This document shows positions 1 through 5,463 of a DNA stretch of 5,463 nucleotides, one piece after another. How positions within the stretch are numbered: the first letter of the stretch is position 1; each line of letters begins with the position of its first letter. The position numbers and the translations under genes were made by a program. The notes beneath the pieces were generated by a model. The model had not been told where the DNA came from and did no database searches. It saw only the letters and a list, made by a program, of their open reading frames with translations. This stretch comes from Bacteroidota bacterium (GTDB lineage Bacteria; Bacteroidota; Bacteroidia; NS11-12g; UBA9320): assembly GCA_024638525.1 (NCBI GenBank), contig JAHEKB010000171.1, positions 1-5,463 on the forward strand. The letters are read 5' to 3'.

Positions 1-522
1 AGCGGGCTTGTTCAAGGCATGCGACTGTAAATCACCCATTACTGCTCTACTCATGCACACAAATCCATGGCAAGACTTTAAAAAGTATTTGGTAACAGGA
101 GCGTCAAACCATCGCCTTTCGTGTGGAACGATATTGTCAGTAATAGCCACCACCCTGGTTTTTCCATTTGAACTGATAATTCTGCCCAAAGTGCCCAAAC
201 ATGGACCCATAAAGGGGATCCAATATCTAAAGATTAACAAGTCTGGAGCCTCTGACTTTAAGCGCTTGCCAATCTTGAACCAATTAAAGGGATTCACAGA
301 ATTCAAACTCACTTCAATGTTCAATCCCTCCGGTGGTTCCTCGCTGGAATATTGGGTTTTACCCGGGAAGAAAATCTGTGGATATTGAAGGCTAAAGGTT
401 AAGATCTTTACGCGATGTCCACCTTGCTGTAGTTTGTGAGCCAAGAGTTGGTTATAACTGGCCAAACCGCCCCGCAATGGGTATGCTGGCCCAATAATGA
501 CAATATTGAGATTAGAGTCCAA
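1..522 (-). CDS. GT4-like glycosyltransferase, N-terminal part (cut by left window edge)
   Basis: This is the first 174 codons of a glycosyltransferase that continues beyond base 1. The N-terminus is a Rossmann-type start: a hydrophobic strand (NIVIIGPAYP, residues 6-15) followed by the glycine loop PLRGG (15-19), then a helix and the strand HRVKILTF (36-43). This is the usual opening of the N-terminal domain of GT-B fold, family 4 enzymes. Further on are SVNPFNW (75-81), PDLLIFRYWIPF (93-104) and TDNIVPHE (128-135), the last resembling the HNxxPHE strand of GT4 proteins. The C-terminal nucleotide-sugar domain is outside the window, so donor and acceptor cannot be told. The start is TTG at 522-520: an in-frame TAG lies just upstream at 534-532, and the next in-frame ATG would remove about 100 residues, including the glycine loop. 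The gene overlaps the end of the GT2 gene by 11 nt, which suggests translational coupling. The protein is probably cytoplasmic or membrane-associated and acts in envelope glycan or glycolipid synthesis (inference). Confidence 0.85.
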   Translation of the reverse strand, partial: MDSNLNIVIIGPAYPLRGGLASYNQLLAHKLQQGGHRVKILTFSLQYPQIFFPGKTQYSSEEPPEGLNIEVSLNSVNPFNWFKIGKRLKSEAPDLLIFRYWIPFMGPCLGTLGRIISSNGKTRVVAITDNIVPHERRWFDAPVTKYFLKSCHGFVCMSRAVMGDLQSHALNKPA

Positions 523-1465
523 GGCGCTCCCCTATCTCATAACGATTGCGATCCGGTGCATTTCTACTGATCATTTCACCTAGAAATCCTCCCAAAAAGA
601 GCTGCACCCCAATAATAAGTGCTACTAAAGCGAGATAAAACAGTGGATTTTCGGCAACCAATTGTTGTTCCTGCTGATTGACTATAGCAACCCACTTTGA
701 AATGAGAATATAGGCAGTCAGGCCAAATCCAACTAAAAAAGAAATCGCTCCCCAAAATCCGAAGAAATGCATGGGCCTCTTGCCGAACTTGCTCACAAAG
801 ATGATGCTGAGTAAGTCCAATGGACCGCGTATAAAACGACTGATTCCAAATTTTGTGGTCCCGTATTTTCTCGCTTGATGTTGAACCACCTTTTCGCCAA
901 TTTTTTTATATCCTGCTCTATGAGCTATAACTGGAATATAGCGGTGCATTTCACCGTATACCTCCACGCTCTTGACCACCTTGGAGCGATAGGCTTTCAA
1001 GCCACAATTGAAATCGTGTAGATGAATGCCGCTCATTCTGCGTGTTGCCCAATTGTACAATTTGGTTGGGATGGTCTTGGTTATAGGATCATATCTTTTC
1101 TTTTTCCATCCACTGACCAGATCATAACCTTCTTCCCACAACAACCTGTGCAATTCTGGTATCTCATCTGGGCTGTCCTGAAGATCGGCATCCATCGTGA
1201 TCACGGTTCTACCTTGGGTTAGTGCAAAGCCTTCGTTCAAAGCCGCAGATTTGCCGTAATTTCTTCTAAAGCGCAGTCCCTTTACCTCCGTATGTTGCTT
1301 TTGTAGGTCTCCTATAATCTCCCAAGATCGATCTGTACTACCATCATCGATGAAAAGTACTTCAAAGCTCAATTGCTTTTTATCACAGACCTCTTTGATC
1401 CATGCAAAAAGCTCAGGGAGACTTTCTTCTTCGTTGAGAAGCGGTATGACAATGGAAATGTCCAA
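512..1465 (-). CDS. Family 2 glycosyltransferase, polyprenyl-phosphate sugar transferase type (GtrB/ArnC/DPM1-like)
   Basis: This 317-aa GT-A fold enzyme probably transfers a sugar from a nucleotide donor to a polyprenyl (undecaprenyl) phosphate at the inner face of the cytoplasmic membrane. The catalytic domain opens with SIVIPLLNEEESLPEL (4-19). It has the nucleotide-binding DDGSTD (40-45), RNYGKSAALNEGF (68-80), and the metal-binding DAD within MDADLQD (91-97). A basic stretch, QHQARKYGTTKFG (195-207), matches the interfacial Arg/Gly/Lys motif of GtrB-like enzymes. Two C-terminal membrane helices follow (about 233-255 and 274-296), as in GtrB and ArnC; the length is normal for this group. 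The start is TTG at 1465-1463, immediately after the TAA of the DUF4199 gene in the same frame, so no upstream start is possible, and MDISIVIP is the expected family N-terminus. No good ribosome binding site is seen, so translation is probably coupled to the upstream gene. The family is clear; the sugar is unknown. Confidence 0.93.
   Translation of the reverse strand: MDISIVIPLLNEEESLPELFAWIKEVCDKKQLSFEVLFIDDGSTDRSWEIIGDLQKQHTEVKGLRFRRNYGKSAALNEGFALTQGRTVITMDADLQDSPDEIPELHRLLWEEGYDLVSGWKKKRYDPITKTIPTKLYNWATRRMSGIHLHDFNCGLKAYRSKVVKSVEVYGEMHRYIPVIAHRAGYKKIGEKVVQHQARKYGTTKFGISRFIRGPLDLLSIIFVSKFGKRPMHFFGFWGAISFLVGFGLTAYILISKWVAIVNQQEQQLVAENPLFYLALVALIIGVQLFLGGFLGEMISRNAPDRNRYEIGERLGL
527..532 (-). 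promoter_or_regulatory. Possible ribosome binding site for the GT4-like gene
   Basis: The minus strand reads GGGGAG four bases before the TTG at 522, inside the last codons of the GT2 gene. It is the only purine-rich, Shine-Dalgarno-like stretch at a gene start in this window and supports the TTG choice. Bacteroidota make little use of such sites, so it may be a chance result of the Gly/Glu codons it encodes, and the spacing is slightly short. Confidence 0.3.
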
Positions 1466-2020
1466 TTAGCTGGTTGGCTGAGTTTTCTTATCCTTATAAA
1501 CGATAGCTATCAGTGCTGCAAGTATAGCAAACCACAGCAATCCCCACAGCGTGCCTTTTACCTTCCCTTTAACACCGGCTTGATTATCCATGCGCTCTTC
1601 TGCCTTGCTCATTTGCTCCTCTATCATATCGTCGTCTAAATTGGCATTCTCCAAACGTTCCTGGGTGGTCTCCATCACCATTTCCTTAACGCGATTATCG
1701 AATTCAGGATCGATAGCGGTATAGAAGATGATATTGAACAACAGACCAAAAAGACTGGCAACAAGTGCAACGGTGAATGCGGCTGTAAATGCACTGCCAT
1801 AACTGTAATGCTCAACGTTGGCTTTTGCTTTGGTATCTCGCGTACCTATGATCATAAAGACAATAGGCAAAGCCAACATGATGAGTACCCCTTGTGTAAT
1901 CAGCCATGAGAATGATCCAAACATGTCTGGGGCCAAGGCCCAAACCAAAAGAAAGATGACCGTTGTGATTAATCCATAGATTAATCCAATGCGGATTGCG
2001 GGTTTAAGTTTTTCTATCAT
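1466..2020 (-). CDS. DUF4199 family four-helix membrane protein
   Basis: This 184-aa integral membrane protein has four predicted hydrophobic segments: about residues 8-29, 38-58, 74-101 and 157-175. Between the third and fourth lies a long, strongly charged, probably helical loop (about 105-148) rich in Glu, Asp, Met and Arg, for example ERLENANLDDDMIEEQM. The C-terminus is short and basic (KDKKTQPTS). This topology and length fit the DUF4199 family of Bacteroidota, whose function is not established. The ATG at 2020-2018 follows the TGA of the dihydroorotase-like gene after one base, and its TAA directly abuts the TTG of the glycosyltransferase gene. The placement before a two-helix polyprenyl-phosphate glycosyltransferase suggests a role in the same membrane process, perhaps as a partner, but nothing in the sequence shows an activity. 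The assignment rests on topology, composition and context. Confidence 0.82.
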   Translation of the reverse strand: MIEKLKPAIRIGLIYGLITTVIFLLVWALAPDMFGSFSWLITQGVLIMLALPIVFMIIGTRDTKAKANVEHYSYGSAFTAAFTVALVASLFGLLFNIIFYTAIDPEFDNRVKEMVMETTQERLENANLDDDMIEEQMSKAEERMDNQAGVKGKVKGTLWGLLWFAILAALIAIVYKDKKTQPTS

Positions 2021-2021
2021 G

Positions 2022-3287
2022 TCAATACAAGTTTATGTCAGAAGCTCGAATACAGGCAACTACCTTTCCATGTACTTCTTTCTTCCATAGATGTGAATTC
2101 CGCGCTTCAGAGCCTTTATGCGCATTTTGAGGACTCCATTTAGATTCGCTATCCCATACGCAGAGATCAGCTACTGCCCCTACTTTAATCTCTTTTTGTT
2201 CAAGTCCGAGGATCTTTCTTGGATTGCTGCTGCATGCCATGACAAAGCTTGTGCGATCTATTTCCTGACTCAAATGCATTTCGTACAAGCTGCTGACCAG
2301 TGAGAGGTCAAATGCACCAAAATCTGCATAATCAAACTCAACATTTTTGACCTCGGCATTCTGAGCGTGGTGATTGCTAACCACTGCATCTATGGTTCCT
2401 TCGTTTACTCCTTTTATTAAGGTCTTGCGGTCTTTCTCCGTTCTAAGTGGCGGTAAGAGCTTAAAGTTTGAATCAAAAGTGCTTGCCTCTCGGTCTGTGA
2501 AGCAGAGATTGTAAATGCCAACATCACAACTCACATTAAGACCTTTCTTCTTGGCTTGCTTAATCAAATTGACCGATTCAGCGCTACTTATACAACTGAA
2601 ATGCAACCGGCCCCCAGTGTACTCTAATATGTCAAGTTGCTGTTTAATACAGCTGTACTCAGCCAGCGAAGGACTAGTTCTCAATCCAGTCTTCACCGTT
2701 TCTGCAGATTCGTTGATCTGTCCATCCCTGTGCAGTGATGGATCTATGGCAAAACTTATGATCAATCCATTAAAGGCTTGAACATAGAGCAAGGCCTTCT
2801 GCAATAAGCCACTGTTCATACTCAGGTCACCGTCTGTAAATGCAATAGCGCCGTTTTGGTGCATGTCGTAGAGTTCTGCCAAGTCTTTTCCCGCACCAGC
2901 TTCTGAGACCGTTCCATAGGGAAATACTTGACTTGCGGCTCCTTTGTTGGAATTGATGGCGTATTGTATCCCCCCCTTATTGTCCATCACCGGAAGTGTA
3001 TTAGGCAGAGTTGAGAAGGATGTATATCCACCTCTTGCCGCTGTATTGGCCAATTGATGAATACTCTCTTTATGCTCTAAACCCGGATCTGAAAGGTGGG
3101 TTCTCATGTCATGCCATCCCACACTAAGGTATAGTGAATCACCCTTGAGCTCGGTTGCTTTGTCATTTATGGATGCAGCAATCTTCTCAATTTTTCCTTT
3201 TTTAATAAGGAGGTCTGATTTCTTTAAATGCCTAGAGTGCCCGGGGTGAATGATAGTCGCATTTTTGATAAGCAATGATGCTGGCAC
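2022..3287 (-). CDS. Dihydroorotase-family (amidohydrolase) protein, probably catalytically inactive
   Basis: The product is 421 aa from the GTG at 3287-3285 and aligns by eye with class I dihydroorotases, the zinc enzymes that cyclise carbamoyl-aspartate in pyrimidine synthesis. Family marks kept are the N-terminal strand LLIKNATIIHPG (5-16), the barrel opening with DMRTHLSDPG (60-69), LPNTLP (94-99), AFTDGD (149-154), PPLRTEKDR (279-287), GTIDAVVSNHHA (297-308) and the late VGAVADLCVWD (369-379). Expected metal or catalytic residues are mostly gone: the first His of HxH is Arg62 (His64 remains), the HCED-motif His is Ala180, the HVST-motif His is Cys232, and the catalytic Asp of TDHAPH is Asn305. 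Only the Asp of FTDG (Asp152) looks retained. PHHL is IYNL (258-261). Such pseudo-dihydroorotases are known as structural partners of aspartate carbamoyltransferase (PyrC'/PyrX), so that role is possible, but pyrB is not seen here. Automated annotation would probably call it dihydroorotase. The GTG lies 5 nt after the previous stop. A GTG at 3368 would add 27 residues lying inside the upstream gene and unlike the family; TTG at 3275 is another option. Confidence 0.88.
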   Translation of the reverse strand: MPASLLIKNATIIHPGHSRHLKKSDLLIKKGKIEKIAASINDKATELKGDSLYLSVGWHDMRTHLSDPGLEHKESIHQLANTAARGGYTSFSTLPNTLPVMDNKGGIQYAINSNKGAASQVFPYGTVSEAGAGKDLAELYDMHQNGAIAFTDGDLSMNSGLLQKALLYVQAFNGLIISFAIDPSLHRDGQINESAETVKTGLRTSPSLAEYSCIKQQLDILEYTGGRLHFSCISSAESVNLIKQAKKKGLNVSCDVGIYNLCFTDREASTFDSNFKLLPPLRTEKDRKTLIKGVNEGTIDAVVSNHHAQNAEVKNVEFDYADFGAFDLSLVSSLYEMHLSQEIDRTSFVMACSSNPRKILGLEQKEIKVGAVADLCVWDSESKWSPQNAHKGSEARNSHLWKKEVHGKVVACIRASDINLY

Positions 3288-3292
3288 AGATG

Positions 3293-5260
3293 TTACGATT
3301 TTATAAATCTCAACAAAAGTATCTCTAACAGTAGAAATATCAAACAGAAGAGGATAAACAGTTTCCACAGAGGCTTAGATTGAGTACTTCTCGACCAGTG
3401 TAAAAGGCTTGCTTTTGAACTAAATTCTTCTTCTATTTCAAGTCCCAAGTTCTCGACTAATTCAGAACGACTGAGAAATTCCATGCTAGACTCTGAACGA
3501 GCAATGTTTAAAGAGATTACCGCGCTACTTTCTTCGGTTCCACCTTGGTACAATCCGTAGTGACCCGCTCTATCTATTGAGGCATTCAACCAAAAACGCT
3601 GACTGCCGGTGCTGCTGCCTTGCAACAATATTTGCGAGCCTTCTCCTTTGAGTTCTATGGGAAACTCAAGATCGGTAGCCCTTAATTCAACCGGCTCTTC
3701 AGATTGGAGTTCATAGGCCAGATGATCTGTTTGCCCAGTGCTAAAAAGCATTCTAAGTGCGCTGATTACCAATAATTCGTGGTTGGTGAAATCGGACCAT
3801 CTTGGATTTAGAGGAAAAGAAAGTTGATACAGTTTTCCCTTGGAGATGGGTTTCTCCAATAAAACGGCTAGTCCATTCTTAGTGGCTAGTAGAACATTTG
3901 AGCTCTTACTTTGAAGCCTAAAAGTTCTTTTGACCAAAGGCATTTTAATTTGTTTCGGTAATCGCTCATAGGCTGAACTGTAGAACGCCTGTTGGAGGCC
4001 ATTGGGATCCAAGCTCAAATTGGGTTGTAATTCAGCTGACGAGCTCAAAACACCTAAATCAGACCAGTCCTGTCCTATAAAGTTGGAATTTGGTACAAAA
4101 AAGACCCCGCCTCCTAAATTCAGATACTCCCTTAATTGTCTCTGCAAGCCACGACTGAGACTTGGAAGTTCATTGAGTATGATCAAATCGTATTGATCAA
4201 TACTCGCGTAGTCAAAGTTTCCAGGATCGGTGGCTGACAGATTAATGTACTCGTCTTGAAAGATAGATTGAAAACTTTTGCCTTCAAGGCCCAATTGAAG
4301 AACGCTGAGCTGCTCTTTTAGGAATAGACTGAAATAGTATCTGTTGTCATACTGAAAATTGGGATCATTGATCAGAACAGATCCACTCAACCATCCTCTA
4401 CTTGAACTCCCGAATTGTAGTTCTTGCAATATGGTTTGAGACGGTCCAATATCAAAACTGCTTGAACTTTGGTTCGCACCATTGATCAATAAGCTCAAAT
4501 TGACCCCTTTTACGGTTTTAGTTCCTCGGTTGCTGAGTTGAACATATAGCTCAATTTGCTTGTCCAATCGATTTACTGGATTTGCCAACCAAACGCTGTC
4601 TATGGATATATTCTCTGTGTTCTCGGCCCTTAAGGGAATGGTGTAAAGCCTTATGCTGCTGTCCAGTTCTTGCGGATCCCTTTCGATTTGAAAATCACTG
4701 AACGCATAGCAGACCAGTTTATTGGTAGATGGACTAAGCCATTGCTTAGCGTTTTGCAGACGATCTGTGAGAGAATTGGGCTTGGAACTCATGTCAATAT
4801 CATCGATATAAGAGAGTGCTTCTTCGGCTTTTCTCAACTTTAGCTGTGCAAAGTCATTGCTGAGGATCAAGACTTCCTGACCGCCTGACATATTCTTCAG
4901 AAAGCTCCGAGCAAGTTGCTTGGCAGACTCCAACAATTGTCCATCTTGGCCCATCGCACTCATGCTTTGAGAATTGTCGATATACAGCGTAACTAATTCA
5001 TCTGATTGCCCTGATTCATCGCCCCGAAGGTAGGGTTGGGCAAAAGCGATGACCAAAGCGGCCAATGCAAGCATTCTGCTCAACAGTATCAAGTATTTCT
5101 TGAGCTGCCTAGTCCTTTTACTTTGACTCTTGATCTCTTTCAGCATTCGCACATTGCTGAACTCCACCTTTTTATATCGCCTAAAATTGAATAGGTGAAT
5201 AATGATGGGAATGGCTAGCAGTCCGAGTGCCCACAGAAATGAAGGATGAACAAAGCTCAT
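3293..5260 (-). CDS. BatA N-terminal-domain / VWA-like membrane-anchored protein
   Basis: This 655-aa protein starts with a BatA N-terminal domain: FVHPSFLWALGLLAIPIIIHLF (3-24) is the first membrane helix, followed by the characteristic FRRYKKVEFSNVRML (26-40), a basic stretch, and a second helix (about 55-75). A von Willebrand A-like domain follows, with the metal-site signature DNSQSMS (95-101, Asp-x-Ser-x-Ser), a candidate Ser163/Thr165, and FSDF (187-190). Next come a beta-sandwich region (about 218-310) and a flavodoxin/class I amidotransferase-like domain (about 315-500) with YDLIILNE (357-364), LNLGGGVFFVP (380-390) and FPLNPRWSDF (482-491). A final membrane helix spans about 631-651. 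Both ends are therefore anchored, with the bulk presumably periplasmic. The architecture is common in Bacteroidota; the function is not established, and no MoxR ATPase or batB-E neighbour is visible. The ATG at 5260 follows a 34-nt gap. The stop TAA at 3295-3293 is 5 nt before the next gene's GTG. Confidence 0.88.
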   Translation of the reverse strand: MSFVHPSFLWALGLLAIPIIIHLFNFRRYKKVEFSNVRMLKEIKSQSKRTRQLKKYLILLSRMLALAALVIAFAQPYLRGDESGQSDELVTLYIDNSQSMSAMGQDGQLLESAKQLARSFLKNMSGGQEVLILSNDFAQLKLRKAEEALSYIDDIDMSSKPNSLTDRLQNAKQWLSPSTNKLVCYAFSDFQIERDPQELDSSIRLYTIPLRAENTENISIDSVWLANPVNRLDKQIELYVQLSNRGTKTVKGVNLSLLINGANQSSSSFDIGPSQTILQELQFGSSSRGWLSGSVLINDPNFQYDNRYYFSLFLKEQLSVLQLGLEGKSFQSIFQDEYINLSATDPGNFDYASIDQYDLIILNELPSLSRGLQRQLREYLNLGGGVFFVPNSNFIGQDWSDLGVLSSSAELQPNLSLDPNGLQQAFYSSAYERLPKQIKMPLVKRTFRLQSKSSNVLLATKNGLAVLLEKPISKGKLYQLSFPLNPRWSDFTNHELLVISALRMLFSTGQTDHLAYELQSEEPVELRATDLEFPIELKGEGSQILLQGSSTGSQRFWLNASIDRAGHYGLYQGGTEESSAVISLNIARSESSMEFLSRSELVENLGLEIEEEFSSKASLLHWSRSTQSKPLWKLFILFCLIFLLLEILLLRFIKS

Positions 5261-5294
5261 GGTTTCTTAACCGCAATTGTATTGAAAAAATTGC

Positions 5295-5463
5295 TCAAAG
5301 CTCAGGCTTGGTTAAGAAGACTCTGTACACCATATAAAGGGTACCAGGTAATATGATAGCAGCTAGTCGAAACCAGTTTGCAGTTCTCATTCCAGTTGTG
5401 GCTCCAAAATAGAATAATGCTAGGGTCATTGCTATCAGAGCCAAGGTGATAATTTTTGCCAAC
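5295..5463 (-). CDS. Small two-helix membrane protein, C-terminal part (reaches right window edge)
   Basis: An open frame runs from the right edge to a TGA at 5297-5295 and gives 55 residues. They form two hydrophobic segments, IITLALIAMTLALFYFGA (residues 4-21 of the visible part) and WFRLAAIILPGTLYMVYRVF (30-49), joined by a short linker with TGMRTAN, and end in a basic tail LTKPEL. Codon use and composition fit a small inner-membrane protein. A TTG at 5462-5460, the first in-frame codon of the window, could be the start and would give a nearly complete protein of 55 aa; an upstream start outside the window is equally possible. It is co-oriented with, and 34 nt upstream of, the BatA-like gene, so it is probably the preceding operon member. 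I do not recognise the family. The stop is clear and the hydrophobic pattern makes it a likely real gene. Confidence 0.62.
   Translation of the reverse strand, partial: LAKIITLALIAMTLALFYFGATTGMRTANWFRLAAIILPGTLYMVYRVFLTKPEL

Noticed and set aside
8..388. A 126-codon plus-strand open frame starting with ATG
   Set aside because: It lies wholly antisense to the GT4-like gene, shows no recognisable domain, and the minus-strand frame has clear family motifs.
1022..1222. Plus-strand 66-codon frame opposite the GT2 gene
   Set aside because: It is antisense to the strongly conserved DAD and catalytic region of the glycosyltransferase and has no features of its own.
3288..3368. N-terminal extension of the dihydroorotase-like protein from a GTG at 3368
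   Set aside because: It overlaps the upstream gene's C-terminal coding region, does not resemble the family, and a better-placed GTG exists at 3287.
4014..4501. Repeated 12-base word aagctcaaattg near 4014 and 4490, considered as a repeat or regulatory site
   Set aside because: Both copies lie inside the BatA-like coding region, encode similar Leu/Ser-rich stretches (NLSL), and there are only two of them; coincidence is sufficient.
5261..5294. Short inverted sequence with a T run (TTGA...TCAA) between the small membrane protein and the BatA-like gene, considered as a terminator or promoter
   Set aside because: The stem would be only four AT-rich pairs, the T run sits in the loop, and no Bacteroidota -33/-7 pattern (TTG and TAnnTTTG) at proper spacing is visible.

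Overview
The window looks like a piece of a Bacteroidota chromosome, probably Flavobacteriales. The evidence is a BatA N-terminal-domain membrane protein, a DUF4199 protein (a family known essentially from Bacteroidota), short gaps without clear Shine-Dalgarno sites, and moderate GC. This placement rests on family recognition only, not on a search.

Everything reads on the minus strand in one tightly packed array. From right to left (transcription order) it holds: the end of a small two-helix membrane protein (5463-5295, cut by the right edge); a 655-aa membrane-anchored BatA/von Willebrand A-like protein (5260-3293); a dihydroorotase-family protein that has lost most metal ligands (3287-2022); a four-helix DUF4199 membrane protein (2020-1466); a polyprenyl-phosphate-type family 2 glycosyltransferase (1465-512); and the N-terminal 174 codons of a GT4-like glycosyltransferase (522-1, cut by the left edge). 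The gaps are 34 nt, 5 nt, 1 nt and 0 nt, followed by an 11-nt overlap, so the genes are almost certainly co-transcribed and translationally coupled. No internal promoter or terminator is visible, no stretch over 300 bases lacks a gene, and I see no RNA gene, mobile element or CRISPR array.

Functionally, five of the six products are membrane proteins or glycosyltransferases that point to the cell envelope. The GT2 probably loads a sugar onto a lipid carrier, and the GT4 could use a related donor or acceptor. The soluble dihydroorotase-like protein is the odd member. Its fold signatures are intact, but four of the six positions that bind metal or catalyse in class I dihydroorotases are substituted, so it is best read as a pseudoenzyme, not as a working pyrimidine-pathway enzyme.

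Three of the five genes whose 5' ends lie in the window start with non-ATG codons (GTG, TTG, TTG), which affects how their N-termini should be annotated. I found no clearly new biological system. The pseudo-dihydroorotase embedded in an envelope operon is the most interesting item.
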